Shown in pieces: positions 1 through 8,513 of a stretch of DNA of 64,000 nucleotides; the first letter of the stretch is position 1; each line of letters begins with the position of its first letter. This DNA is from JANNPJ01 sp965200525 (GTDB lineage Bacteria; Actinomycetota; Actinomycetes; Actinomycetales; Kineosporiaceae), in contig OZ241368.1 of NCBI GenBank assembly GCA_965200525.1, forward strand, positions 6,510,001 through 6,574,000, given 5' to 3'. The position numbers and the translations under genes were made by a program. The notes beneath the pieces were generated by a model. The model searched no databases. It was not told where the DNA came from and saw nothing but the letters and a program-made list of their open reading frames with translations.

Positions 1-1
1 C

Positions 2-397
2 GTGGCCGCGGCCCTGGACCGCTGGCGGCAGCGCGCCCCGGGCGCCGACCCGGCGTCCCCGGTGACCCGGCTGGCCGTTCTCGGTGGCCCGGAACTGGCT
101 CGGCTGACCGGGGTGGTGCTCGGCGTGGCCCGGGCCGGCGGGGTCGTCGTCCTGGACGGATTCGCCACCGGTACCGCCGCCCTGATCGCCGTCGGGGCCG
201 AGCCGGCCGTGGCCGCTCATCTGATCGCCGGGCAGCGCAGCCGCGAACGGGCGCACGCCCTGATCCTCTCCGAGCTGGGCCAGGAACCGCTGCTCGACCT
301 GCGGCTGCGGGCCGGTGAAGGGGTGGGCGGCGTGCTGGCCGCCCAGATGCTGCTGACCGCCCTGCGGGTTCGGGCCGATGCCGCTCGCACTCGCTGA
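2..397 (+). CDS. cobT: Nicotinate-nucleotide-dimethylbenzimidazole phosphoribosyltransferase, C-terminal part
   Basis: This is the 3' end of a gene that begins before the window. The enzyme transfers phosphoribose from nicotinate mononucleotide to dimethylbenzimidazole when the lower ligand of cobalamin is made. The visible 131 residues match the CobT C-terminus: a Gly/Ala-rich segment with VLDGFATGTAALIA, then the histidine-containing block AHLIAGQRSRERAH, then LLDLRLRAGEGVGG before the terminal helix. The open frame runs in from the left edge, so the apparent GTG at base 2 is not a real start. No other cobalamin gene is visible in the window. Confidence 0.85.
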   Translation: MAAALDRWRQRAPGADPASPVTRLAVLGGPELARLTGVVLGVARAGGVVVLDGFATGTAALIAVGAEPAVAAHLIAGQRSRERAHALILSELGQEPLLDLRLRAGEGVGGVLAAQMLLTALRVRADAARTR

Positions 398-554
398 TCG
401 CTGGGCGCCGGAACCGGGCCCGCGCCCCGACACCCGACGGTGTCCGCGTTTCGGCCTGCGGCAATGATCGGTACAAAATGGCTCCGAACGGGTGACACCA
501 GGCCTGATCCGTCGTACCTTCGGGTGATCTGCTCATCGGAGCAGGTACCTGCCG

Positions 555-735
555 GACGCCGAGCTCTGCCACCGGGCCAGGTCGTCGCGAACCGCATGGC
601 AGAGACGGGGGACCCACTTCCGGGTGGTCGGCAGCAGTGCCGCCCACCCTTGGGGTGAAGCCGAACGGCCCGCGCGCGGGCCGCCCGGCCGGGTGTGACT
701 CCCACCCGAACCCGACAGCTCACCTCGTAGGCGTC
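555..735 (+). promoter_or_regulatory. Cyclic di-AMP (ydaO/yuaA-type) riboswitch
   Basis: The 350-bp gap before the NlpC/P60 gene holds the conserved ydaO-yuaA aptamer. GACGCC (555-560) can pair with GGCGTC (730-735) as the closing helix P1. Inside are GGGGGACCCAC (607-617), TTGGGGTGAAGCC (650-662) and the signature block CCGAACCCGACAGCTCACCT (706-725), followed by CGTAGGCG. These are the usual invariant segments in actinobacterial members, which typically precede cell-wall hydrolases. The ribosome-binding purines at 736-743 lie directly against the 3' strand of P1, so ligand binding could affect translation as well as transcription. Class and ligand come from family knowledge; the helices are read from the sequence. 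Confidence 0.88.
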
Positions 736-749
736 GGGAGAGGTTCACC

Positions 750-1880
750 TTGTCCGACCGCGATCTCGCGCGCCATCGATCTGATCGAAGAGCCTCAACT
801 CCCCTGTCGGACGTCGGTGACGCGATGACCGAAGGGCTCACCGTCGTCGGTCGGTCCAGTGCCGTGCTGGCCGTGTCCACCGGGCTGATCGCCACGGTGG
901 GACTGCCGGGCCAGGCCTACGGGGCCGAGGCCCGGACCCCGCCGCAGAGCTCGACCGAGACGGGGGCCCTGCGGTTGCCGGCCGCACCACCGGCCGTCGG
1001 CCTGCTCGCCGCCCCCGCGATCACCTCGGTCCGGACCGGGCCGCTGTCGGCTCTCACGACAGCGACCCTGGCCTTCGAGTCGGACGCGTACACCGCCGTC
1101 CCTACCGGCACCCGGCACCTGCCGTCGGGGCGTACCACCACCGCCCGCCACGCCGTCGCCGGCCGGAGCACGCCTCCGAGCCTCACGGACGGCGCCCCCA
1201 CCGCCGCGCGGACCCATCACTCGGCGTCCCGGTCCCGGGCGAAGGCCCCCGTGGTGAAGGCGCCACCGAGTTCGGCTCCGGTGATCAGAACCCCGGTGAC
1301 CAAGGCTCCGGTGACCAAGACCCCGGTGACCAAGACCCCCGTGACCAGGAAGCCCGTGACCAAAACCCCCGTGACCAAAACCCCCGTGACCAAGACCCCG
1401 GTCACGAAAGCGCCGGTCACGAAGGCTCCGGTGACCAAGGCTCCGGTGGCCAAGGCTCCGGTGAAGCACCCGAAGCCGCCGACGCCCGTCCACAAGCCCG
1501 TATCGAGCCCGGCACCGGCCGGTTCGGCCCGCGGATCAGCGGTGCTGGCCGTGGCCGCCCGCTACGTCGGGACGCCGTACGTGTACGGCGGCACGTCGCC
1601 GCACGGCTTCGACTGCTCCGGCTTCGTCGGCTACGTCTACCGCCAGCTCGGGGTGTCGCTGCCGCGCACCGCCAACGAGCAGCTGCACGCCACCCACCGG
1701 CTCACCCGGTCGCAGGCCCAGGCCGGCGACCTCGTCTTCTTCACCTCGGGCGGCCGGGCTTACCACGTCGGGATCTACGCCGGGCACGGGCAGATGTATG
1801 ACTCCCCGCACACGGGAGCCCGGGTCAGCAAGCGAAAGATCTGGACGTCGGCCGTGAGTTTCGGGCGCCCCACCGGCTGA
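750..1880 (+). CDS. Secreted NlpC/P60 (C40) peptidoglycan endopeptidase
   Basis: Predicted exported cell-wall hydrolase cutting peptide stems. The chosen TTG start sits 6 nt after GGGAGAGG (736-743); an ATG at 825 would give a shorter N-terminus but has a poorer ribosome-binding site. A signal-like hydrophobic stretch (VLAVSTGLIATVGLPGQAYG) ends near residue 60. A Ser/Thr/Ala-rich linker follows, then twelve five-residue V-T-K-x-P repeats at about residues 178-237, then a catalytic NlpC/P60 domain covering the last 120 residues with the nucleophile in DCSGFVGYVY and the histidine in AYHVGIYAG. The gene is under the c-di-AMP riboswitch upstream, which fits c-di-AMP control of wall remodelling. 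The Lys/Pro repeat probably spans or binds the wall. Confidence 0.9.
   Translation: MSDRDLARHRSDRRASTPLSDVGDAMTEGLTVVGRSSAVLAVSTGLIATVGLPGQAYGAEARTPPQSSTETGALRLPAAPPAVGLLAAPAITSVRTGPLSALTTATLAFESDAYTAVPTGTRHLPSGRTTTARHAVAGRSTPPSLTDGAPTAARTHHSASRSRAKAPVVKAPPSSAPVIRTPVTKAPVTKTPVTKTPVTRKPVTKTPVTKTPVTKTPVTKAPVTKAPVTKAPVAKAPVKHPKPPTPVHKPVSSPAPAGSARGSAVLAVAARYVGTPYVYGGTSPHGFDCSGFVGYVYRQLGVSLPRTANEQLHATHRLTRSQAQAGDLVFFTSGGRAYHVGIYAGHGQMYDSPHTGARVSKRKIWTSAVSFGRPTG
1281..1460 (+). repeat. Twelve-copy 15-bp in-frame repeat coding VTKxP units
   Basis: Twelve consecutive 15-bp units encode V(T/I/A)(K/R)(T/A/K)P pentapeptides inside the NlpC/P60 protein. The units are nearly identical at the nucleotide level, for example gtgaccaagaccccg and gtgaccaaggctccg, which points to recent slippage or unequal exchange. 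The encoded segment is basic and proline-rich, as expected for an extended wall-spanning or wall-binding linker. Confidence 0.9.
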
Positions 1881-1972
1881 TCCGTCGTCGCGCGCGGCGG
1901 GCGGGCGTAGTTGCCGGGGTCGGATGACCGGCAGACTGGGCCCGTCCCCGCGCGCAACGAGAAGAGCTGATC

Positions 1973-2956
1973 ATGAACGAACCGGGTGTGACCCGTGTCG
2001 CCGTCTACATCGACTTCGACAACATCGTGATCTCCCGGTACGACCAGGTCCACGGTCGTCAGCAGTTCCAGCGGGACCGGGTTCGTGGGTTCGACCGGGC
2101 CGAGAAGGCCGCCGATCCGGAGATCACCGAGAAGCTGCGCCAGGCCACGGTCGACGTCGGCGCCATCATCGACTTCGCGTCGTCCTTCGGCACGCTGGTC
2201 CTGACCCGCGCCTACGCCGACTGGTCGGCGCCGATCAACGCCGACTACCGGGGCCAGCTGGTCAGCCGGGCGGTCGACCTGGTGCAGCTGTTCCCGGCCG
2301 CGGCCTACGCGAAGAACGGCGCCGACATCCGGCTGGCCGTTGACGCCGTCGAGGACATGTTCCGGCTGCCCGACCTGACCCACGTGGTGATCGTGGCCGG
2401 TGACTCCGACTACATCGCCCTGGCCCAGCGTTGCCGGCGGCTCGGCCGCTACGTCGTCGGCGTGGGGGTGGCCGGTTCGACCAGCCGGTCGCTGGCCGCC
2501 GCCTGCGACGAGCTGGTCACCTACGACGCGCTGCCGGGAGTCGCCCCGGCCAATCCGACTCCGCCACCGGTCGCCGACCGCCGCTCCGTCGCCGAGCCCG
2601 AGCCGGAGGAGGCGCCGGAACCCACCGGCCCGCCCCCGTCGCCGGCCACCGGAACCCGCCGGACCAGGCGGACCGCGCCGGTCGTCAACGACGAGATCAG
2701 CCTCGAGTCGGAGGACCCGCAGGCGGTGGCCACCCGCCTGCTCGAACGCGCCCTGCGTCTCGGCCACGAGAAGGACGACGAGGAGTGGTTGCACAGCTCG
2801 ACGGTGAAGAGCCAGATGAAGCGGATGGACCCGTCGTTCAGCGAGAAGGCGCTGGGCTACCGGTCGTTCTCCGACTTCGTGAAGTCTCGCGACAGCGTGG
2901 CCGAACTCGACGACACCGACCCGGTCCGTCTGGTGCGGCTCGCCCACGGCGACTGA
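1973..2956 (+). CDS. NYN-domain (PIN-like) protein with C-terminal OST-HTH/LOTUS domain
   Basis: The 327-residue protein begins with a NYN/LabA-like nuclease fold: VAVYIDFDNI near residue 6 carries the first acidic metal ligands, DIRLAVDAVEDM (around residue 117) the middle ones, and VIVAGDSDYIALAQR (around 138) the last pair. A Pro/Glu-rich linker (about residues 185-225) leads to a C-terminal module (KSQMKRMDPSFSEKALGYRS and SFSDFVKSR) typical of OST-HTH/LOTUS RNA-binding domains. The family is thought to act on RNA. ATG 1973 is preceded by GAGAAGAG. It appears to be a single-gene unit. RNA substrates cannot be inferred. Confidence 0.82.
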   Translation: MNEPGVTRVAVYIDFDNIVISRYDQVHGRQQFQRDRVRGFDRAEKAADPEITEKLRQATVDVGAIIDFASSFGTLVLTRAYADWSAPINADYRGQLVSRAVDLVQLFPAAAYAKNGADIRLAVDAVEDMFRLPDLTHVVIVAGDSDYIALAQRCRRLGRYVVGVGVAGSTSRSLAAACDELVTYDALPGVAPANPTPPPVADRRSVAEPEPEEAPEPTGPPPSPATGTRRTRRTAPVVNDEISLESEDPQAVATRLLERALRLGHEKDDEEWLHSSTVKSQMKRMDPSFSEKALGYRSFSDFVKSRDSVAELDDTDPVRLVRLAHGD

Positions 2957-2985
2957 CCAGCCCCCCGGCCGGGTAGATTCTGGGC

Positions 2986-3903
2986 ATGCCTCGCCCTTGC
3001 CGTGTCGGTGTCCAGTTGCCCGAGGTCGAGCGGCCGGTGCAGTGGCCGGAACTGCTGCAGATGGCGCGTACCGCCGAGAAGGTGGGCTTCGACTCGCTGT
3101 GGGTCGGCGACCACCTGCTCTACGACCTGCCCGGCGGGGTGACTCGCGGGCCCTGGGAGGCGTGGACCTCGCTGGCCGCGATCGCCGCGGTGACCGAAAA
3201 GATCGAGCTGGGGCCGCTGGTCGCCTCGACCAGCTTTCACGCTCCGGCGATGCTGGCCAAGCAGGCGGCGACCGTGGATGCCATCTCCGGTGGGCGCCTG
3301 ATCCTCGGGCTCGGGGCGGGCTGGAACGAACGGGAGTACCGGGCCTTCGGCTTCGCCTACGACCACCGGGTCTCGCGGTTCGAGGAAGCCTTCACCATCA
3401 TCCGCGAGCTGCTGCGGGAGGGCCGCAGCGACCATGACGGCGACTACTACCGGGTCGAGAACTGCGTGCTCGACCCGGCGCCGGTGCGGCCCGGCGGGCC
3501 GCCGCTGATGCTCGGCTCGGTCGGCCCCCGGATGCTGAGCATCGGCTTGCCGCACGTCGACGCCTGGAACGTGTGGTGGAGCGATTACGGCAACACGCCC
3601 GACGGTTTCGCCACCGTCCGCGCTCGGGTCGAGCAGGCCGCCGCCGTCGCCGGGCGCGACCCGGCCGAGGTGTCGGCCACGGCTGCGGTGCTGGTCAGCC
3701 TGCCCGGCGGGGGTGGCCGGCTGATGGGTGACACCTACAACGCCGCGGTTCGGCCCGTCCAAGGCTCCCCCGGAGCCATCGCCGGCCACCTGCGGGCCAT
3801 GGCCGACGCCGGCGCCCAGCATCTGCAACTGGTGGTCGACCCGATCACCGAGCAGTCCGTGGAACAGCTCGGCGAAGTCCTGGCCCTTCTCGACCAGGAC
3901 TGA
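2986..3903 (+). CDS. LLM-class (probably F420-dependent) oxidoreductase
   Basis: 305-residue TIM-barrel protein of the luciferase-like monooxygenase superfamily. Typical signatures are FDSLWVGDHLL near residue 37, LGPLVASTSFHAPAMLAKQ near 72, and SGGRLILGLGAGWNEREYRAFG near 103. The length, the GAGWNE motif and the short C-terminus resemble the F420-dependent subgroup common in actinobacteria rather than the FMN sulfonate monooxygenases further on. The ATG lies 6 nt after TAGATT (2974-2979), so the message is probably leaderless. The substrate is unknown. Confidence 0.82.
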   Translation: MPRPCRVGVQLPEVERPVQWPELLQMARTAEKVGFDSLWVGDHLLYDLPGGVTRGPWEAWTSLAAIAAVTEKIELGPLVASTSFHAPAMLAKQAATVDAISGGRLILGLGAGWNEREYRAFGFAYDHRVSRFEEAFTIIRELLREGRSDHDGDYYRVENCVLDPAPVRPGGPPLMLGSVGPRMLSIGLPHVDAWNVWWSDYGNTPDGFATVRARVEQAAAVAGRDPAEVSATAAVLVSLPGGGGRLMGDTYNAAVRPVQGSPGAIAGHLRAMADAGAQHLQLVVDPITEQSVEQLGEVLALLDQD

Positions 3904-3924
3904 CGATCAGACGTGGCGCCTCGG

Positions 3925-4560
3925 TCAGCGCCCGGCCGCGGCCAGCGCCGTCCGCAGCTCCGCCGCGTCGAGCCGCGCGCCGTAGGCCGGCAGGTCACGC
4001 TGAAAACGCCAGCCCTCCGCCAGCGATCCCACGTCGACGACGTCGAATCCGAGCTGCTCGATGAAGTCGCTCAGCACCTTCTTGGCCGCGACGTCGTCAC
4101 CGGCGATCGGCAGCGCCCGCCGGTTCGGGGTGCCGGCCGGCACGCCCTCGGAGCCGAGCTGCTCCCACTGGATGCTGTTGAAAGCCTTGACCACCTGCGC
4201 CTCCGGCACGTGTTGTTGCAGCAGTTCACTGCTGGTCACAGCCCCGGAGTCGGCCTCGGCGTAGTGGCCGTCGCGCTCGTGGTAGTAGTTGTTGGTGTCG
4301 ATCACCACCTTGCCCGCCAACGGCTCGGCCGGTACGTCGAGGTAATTCTTGAACGGGATGCTGACCACCACCCACTCGCCGGCCTCGGCCGCTTCCTGAG
4401 CGGTGGCGGCCCGGGCTCGCGGGCCGATCGCGGCCACGACCTCGGCCAGGGTCTCCGGGCCGCGCGAGTTGCTGAGGACGACGTCGTAGCCGACCTCGGC
4501 CGCCAGTCGGGCCAGGGTGCCGCCGATCCGGCCACTACCGATGAATCCAATCGTTGTCAT
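3925..4560 (-). CDS. NADP-binding F420 reductase-like protein
   Basis: 211 residues starting at the ATG whose product reads MTTIGFIGSGRIGG. An upstream in-frame extension is possible but carries no conserved sequence. The N-terminal dinucleotide fold has GSGRIGGTLARL and VVLSNSRGPETL, with the Ser/Arg pair expected for NADP preference. The middle segment VVVSIPFKNYLDVP and the block VVIDTNNYY and the motif KAFNSIQWEQL are typical of the NADPH:F420 oxidoreductase-like family, which also includes proteins of unknown reaction. It converges on the neighbouring LLM gene with a 21-bp gap, which is suggestive for an F420 partner but proves nothing. Confidence 0.78.
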   Translation of the reverse strand: MTTIGFIGSGRIGGTLARLAAEVGYDVVLSNSRGPETLAEVVAAIGPRARAATAQEAAEAGEWVVVSIPFKNYLDVPAEPLAGKVVIDTNNYYHERDGHYAEADSGAVTSSELLQQHVPEAQVVKAFNSIQWEQLGSEGVPAGTPNRRALPIAGDDVAAKKVLSDFIEQLGFDVVDVGSLAEGWRFQRDLPAYGARLDAAELRTALAAAGR

Positions 4561-4650
4561 CCTTCTGCGAACCGCGCCGCCGGTCAGGTTCTTCCTCGGA
4601 TCATCTCTTCGTAGGTGCCATTTGGGAATCCAGGCCCGAATCAGGACGAC

Positions 4651-5433
4651 ATGCTTCATGCTGTGCGGATGTTCACGCACGCATCCCGAATCTCTTTCGC
4701 CACCGCCGCGCTGCTGGCCGGTTCGCTGCTCGCGGCCAACCCGGCCTCGGCCGATGACGCGGACTGCTCGGTGGTCGACCTGAGCCCGGCCACGGTCACG
4801 GTCGGCGTCAGCCTGAAGGCGCGCGTCACCTTCGACGTCGGCACCGACTGTGACGAGGACGCCGACGTCAACTGGTATTTGACGTTCAACCAGGCCGGCG
4901 CTACCGCGCCCTACACAGGCCCGCTATTGGCCAACTTCCAGGTTGCCCCCTGGTCCAAGTACACGTACATCCCGGGCGGGGCTTACACGTGGAAGGTCGA
5001 CCCCAAGGGATACGCCGGGCTCTACAACGTGGACATCTACGCCTTCATCGGGGACGAGTCGGACCAGATCACCCTGCCCGCGTCGACCCAGCCGGTGACC
5101 GTCCTGCACCGGACCACCTTCGGATCCACCTTCAATGCCTCGCCGGAGCCCCGCCGGGTCGGCGACACGATCCACATCACCGGAAAGCTGAAGTACGCCA
5201 ACTGGAACAGTGGAGCCTACGAGGGGGTCGGCGAGTACGTGATGCTGCAGTTCCGACCGGCCGGCTCGGACGACTACCAGGACGTCAAGAAAGTCTGGGA
5301 CAACGGCGTGGACGCCAGAACCACCGTTCGGGCGACAAAGACCGGCACTTGGCGCTACCACTACGCCGGAGACCCGGCCAACCTCACCGGCGCCTCGAAC
5401 TCCAAGGGCGATACGGTCAAAGTCACTCGCTGA
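4651..5433 (+). CDS. Secreted protein of unknown function with Ig-like beta-sandwich character
   Basis: 260 residues from ATG 4651, which has AGGA 4 nt upstream; an in-frame ATG at 4615 would lengthen the N-terminus and one at 4669 would start directly at the signal peptide. A clear Sec signal (FATAALLAGSLLAANPASA) ends before DDADCS. The mature part has two roughly 110-residue halves rich in beta-strand patterns (VDLSPATVTVGVSLKARVTF and RRVGDTIHITGKLKY), resembling tandem bacterial Ig-like domains. Two cysteines flank an acidic turn (CDEDADVNW). I recognise no enzymatic motif. It is divergent from the NADP-binding gene with about 90 bp between starts. Confidence 0.7.
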   Translation: MLHAVRMFTHASRISFATAALLAGSLLAANPASADDADCSVVDLSPATVTVGVSLKARVTFDVGTDCDEDADVNWYLTFNQAGATAPYTGPLLANFQVAPWSKYTYIPGGAYTWKVDPKGYAGLYNVDIYAFIGDESDQITLPASTQPVTVLHRTTFGSTFNASPEPRRVGDTIHITGKLKYANWNSGAYEGVGEYVMLQFRPAGSDDYQDVKKVWDNGVDARTTVRATKTGTWRYHYAGDPANLTGASNSKGDTVKVTR

Positions 5434-5466
5434 CCCATCTGGGCGCCGCCGCCGCGTGGAGGTTCC

Positions 5467-7563
5467 GTGATCACCGACTGGGCGCAGGTCAGCGCCTTCA
5501 TCGATCGCCTGGTCCCGGCGGACGAGTTCCCGTCGGCGTCCCAGGCCGGGCTGGTGGACGATCTGGCCACCGACGCCGCCGGCTTTCAGGCCTCCTTGTG
5601 GGACTCTCTGCTGGCTCCCGGGTTCGCCGCGCTGGCCGCGGAGGTCGCCGTGCGCGGTGACGCCGCCTTCGCCGACCTCGATGAGCTCGCCCAGGACGCC
5701 GTGATCCAGGATCTGCTGGCCGGCCGCCCGCGGGCCGCCTGGCCGGTGGACAGCCACGAGTTCGTCACCACCCTGATCCGGCTGGTCTCGGAGAAGTACT
5801 ACGGCGCCCGGAACGCTCCCGGCTGGGCGATGGTCGGCTACAGCCCGGGCCCGCGGCGAGGTTCCGGGCTGCTCGGCGACACGACGGCTGCGCCGCTGCC
5901 CACTCGGCGCTTGGCCCAGGCAGCGCCGTCCTACGACGTGATCGTGGTCGGAGCCGGGGCCGGTGGCGGCGTCGCCGCGGCGGTGCTGACCGCGGCCGGG
6001 TGCCGGGTGGTCGTGCTGGAGCGCGGGCCGAACCTCAGTTATGAGCAGATCCCCCACGACCACCTGCGGAATTTCCGGCTCAGCCGGTACGGGCACAACA
6101 CCCCGCCGTACCTGGACGGCGGCGGGGTGCGGGTGATCGTCGATCCGGACGGCGACGAGCGGGTCGAGCCGCCCTGGGGGCCCGACTACGGCGCCCTGCC
6201 CCACACCGTGGGCGGCGGGACCCGGCTCTACCAGGGCATGGCCTGGCGGCTGACTCCGCAGGACTTCCGGCTGGCCTCCGAACACGGCTTCCCGGAGGGT
6301 AGTTCGCTGGCCGACTGGCCGATCGAGTACGCCGACCTGGAGCCGTACTACGCCCGCATCGAGCACGAGATCGGCGTCTGCGGCGACGGTTCGGCCCACA
6401 TCAACCAGGGGCCGCGGTCCAGGCCGTACCCGATGCCGCCGCTGCCGGACAACACCGAGGCCCAGGTGCTGCGCCGCGGGGCGCGCAGGCTCGGCCTGAC
6501 CACCGGCCCGGTGCCGATGCTGATCAACTCGGTACCGCGTGGTGGGCGCGGTCAGTGTGTTCGGTGTGGTGAGTGCATCGGGTTCGCCTGCCCCAGCGAC
6601 GCCAAGAACGGCCCCTACAACACTGTGCTGCCCGGCGCGGTGGCCGCCGGATGCGAACTGGTCACCGAGGCTCGGGTGCTGCGGGTGGACGTCGACGGCC
6701 GGGGCCGGGTGACCGGCATCCTGGCGGTCGACGAGCAGACCGGCGAGCGGCGGACGATCACGGCCGGGCACGTCGTCCTGGCCGCCGCCGCGGTCGAGAC
6801 CGCTCGCCTGCTGCTGTCCAGCCGGTCGCCCGCCCATCCGGACGGGCTGGGCAACCACAGTGATCAGGTCGGCCGCCATCTGCAGGGGCATCTCTACGTC
6901 GGCGGTTTCGGCCGGTTCGACGATCCGGTGATCGACGGGCCGGGCCCGAACGTGCGCATCGCCACCTGCGACTACGTCAACAACCTGACCGGCACGATCG
7001 GAGCCGGCGTCCTGGCCAACGAGATCCTCAAACTGCCCGTCCTGCATTGGTTCTGGGCCCTGCCGCCAGGCGCGGCCCGGTGGGGGCTCGACGGCAAGAG
7101 GGCGATGCGGGACCTGTACCGGCGAACCAGTCACGTCTACGGACCGGTGCAGGAGATCCCGATGCCCGGCCTGCGGGTCGAACTCGATCCGCGGCACCGC
7201 GACCAGCACGGGATGCCGGTGGCCCGCCTGTCGGGCCGACAGCACGAGCAGACCGTCCGGACCGGTCACGCTCTGCAGCAGAAGGCCCTCGACTGGCTGG
7301 CGGCCTCGGGTGCCACCGCGGTGTGGCCGTCGAACCCGATCCGCAACGGCGTGACCGGCGGCCAGCACCAGGCCGGAACAGCCCGGATGGGCTCCGATCC
7401 GGCCACCTCGGTCACCGATCCCCACGGCCGGGTGCACGGCCATCCGAACCTGTGGGTGATGGACGGCTCCGTGCACGTCACCAACGGCGGGTTCAACCCG
7501 GCCCTAACCATCATGGCCCTGGCCGCCCGCAGCGCGACGTACCTGTCGCAACAGAACCCGTAG
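5467..7563 (+). CDS. GMC-type FAD oxidoreductase fused to a gluconate 2-dehydrogenase subunit 3-like domain
   Basis: 698 residues in two parts. Residues 1-135 resemble the small subunit 3 of membrane gluconate dehydrogenase (LVPADEFPSA near the start, then EKYYGARNAPGWAMVGYSPG). From residue 158 a GMC large-subunit-like flavoprotein begins with VIVVGAGAGGGVAAAV and ends with HQAGTARMGSD, LWVMDGSVHV and TNGGFNPALTIMALA, which hold the active-site His/Asn and the FAD C-terminal contacts. A four-Cys cluster CVRCGECIGFAC lies around residue 361, as in gluconate- and sorbitol-dehydrogenase-like members. No signal peptide or cytochrome subunit is nearby, so the electron acceptor is unclear. It follows the secreted protein by 33 bp on the same strand. 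Confidence 0.85.
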   Translation: MITDWAQVSAFIDRLVPADEFPSASQAGLVDDLATDAAGFQASLWDSLLAPGFAALAAEVAVRGDAAFADLDELAQDAVIQDLLAGRPRAAWPVDSHEFVTTLIRLVSEKYYGARNAPGWAMVGYSPGPRRGSGLLGDTTAAPLPTRRLAQAAPSYDVIVVGAGAGGGVAAAVLTAAGCRVVVLERGPNLSYEQIPHDHLRNFRLSRYGHNTPPYLDGGGVRVIVDPDGDERVEPPWGPDYGALPHTVGGGTRLYQGMAWRLTPQDFRLASEHGFPEGSSLADWPIEYADLEPYYARIEHEIGVCGDGSAHINQGPRSRPYPMPPLPDNTEAQVLRRGARRLGLTTGPVPMLINSVPRGGRGQCVRCGECIGFACPSDAKNGPYNTVLPGAVAAGCELVTEARVLRVDVDGRGRVTGILAVDEQTGERRTITAGHVVLAAAAVETARLLLSSRSPAHPDGLGNHSDQVGRHLQGHLYVGGFGRFDDPVIDGPGPNVRIATCDYVNNLTGTIGAGVLANEILKLPVLHWFWALPPGAARWGLDGKRAMRDLYRRTSHVYGPVQEIPMPGLRVELDPRHRDQHGMPVARLSGRQHEQTVRTGHALQQKALDWLAASGATAVWPSNPIRNGVTGGQHQAGTARMGSDPATSVTDPHGRVHGHPNLWVMDGSVHVTNGGFNPALTIMALAARSATYLSQQNP

Positions 7564-7573
7564 GACGCCGTCC

Positions 7574-7593
7574 GATCCGGGCCAGACCGGATC
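7574..7593 (+). terminator. Probable shared terminator hairpin between convergent genes
   Basis: GATCCGG (7574-7580) and CCGGATC (7587-7593) form a perfect 7-bp stem with a 6-nt loop in the 29-bp gap between the convergent GMC and methyltransferase genes. Flanking GCCGTCC and GGACGACGGC can extend the stem imperfectly. There is no U tract, as is usual in high-GC actinobacteria. Confidence 0.5.
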
Positions 7594-8492
7594 TAGACCG
7601 GACGACGGCCGATCCAGACCGTCCGACCGACCCGGACTCCGAGATCGCGCCGGTTGCGGATCGCGAGCGGGCCGTCGCCGTCCAGAAGAAGGTCGAAGGT
7701 TTCCAGATCGTCCGCGTCGAGCCCACCCTCCAGACCGGGCCGGATCCGGCGCAGCGACAGCTCGGCGTACGTGTTCACCATCGCCGGCAGCGGCGCTCGC
7801 AGATCGATGTCGAAGCGCCGCTCGGCCTCGATGGTGAACCCGGCGCCGACCAGCCTCGGGCCCCAGTCGTCACCCAGGTGAGGCATGTCGAGAGTTCGCC
7901 GGGCCGCCGTCACGGCGTGGGCCCGGGCCTCGAGCCCGGGGCGACCGTGGCCGACGTCGGCCGGCAGGAACTGCGGGAACGAGTCCATCTCGATCGCCGC
8001 CAGCAGGCCACCCGGGCGCAGCGCGGCCCGCACGCGCTCCAGGGCGAGCCCCGGATCGGACATGTGATGCAGGGACGCCGACGCCCAGACCAGGTCGACC
8101 GGCTCCAGAGCGGGCCAGTCCTGGTCCAGATCGGCCGGCACCGGGTGGACCCGACCGGTCAGCCCCCGCTGCTGGGCCTTGTCCCGCAGCCGCTGGAGCA
8201 TGGTGTGAGACAGGTCCAGGGCGGTGACCTCGGCCCGGTCGAACTGCTGGAGCAGGGCGATCGTGCCGGTGCCGGTGCCGGCGCCCAGGTCGAGGATGCG
8301 CACCGGAGGGGCGGTGGCGGTGAGCTCGGCCAACCAGCCGGTGAGCTCGGCCAGGTATCCGGCCAGCACCTCGGCGTCCAGATCGAGAAGTTCGGCCAGG
8401 GACGACTCGTCGCCGTGCTGATGGCCGCCATGACCTTGACCATGGCCGTGAGTCGGCGCGTGATCGACTTCGTGCTGGTGGTGGGTCTCCAT
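7593..8492 (-). CDS. Class I SAM-dependent methyltransferase with His-rich N-terminus
   Basis: 299 residues from ATG 8492. The first 30 residues are strikingly His-rich (HHQHEVDHAPTHGHGQGHGG, then HQHGDES), suggesting metal binding or metal-responsive behaviour. The Rossmann methyltransferase core follows: motif I VRILDLGAGTGTGTIAL near residue 66, the acidic strand-2 end in VTALDLSHTML, then DLVWASASLHHMSDPG and LRPGGLLAAIEM. The substrate is unknown. It is divergent from the XRE-cupin regulator 48 bp away and shares the operator region, so control by that regulator is plausible. Confidence 0.8.
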   Translation of the reverse strand: METHHQHEVDHAPTHGHGQGHGGHQHGDESSLAELLDLDAEVLAGYLAELTGWLAELTATAPPVRILDLGAGTGTGTIALLQQFDRAEVTALDLSHTMLQRLRDKAQQRGLTGRVHPVPADLDQDWPALEPVDLVWASASLHHMSDPGLALERVRAALRPGGLLAAIEMDSFPQFLPADVGHGRPGLEARAHAVTAARRTLDMPHLGDDWGPRLVGAGFTIEAERRFDIDLRAPLPAMVNTYAELSLRRIRPGLEGGLDADDLETFDLLLDGDGPLAIRNRRDLGVRVGRTVWIGRRPV

Positions 8493-8513
8493 GTCCGGAA
8501 CCCTACGTCGACC

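Noticed and set aside
4924..7476. 850-codon minus-strand open frame under the GMC oxidoreductase gene
   Set aside because: It is antisense to a fully supported gene with FAD and GMC motifs, and its composition (Arg/Gly/His/Pro-rich, no domain pattern) is the usual high-GC shadow.
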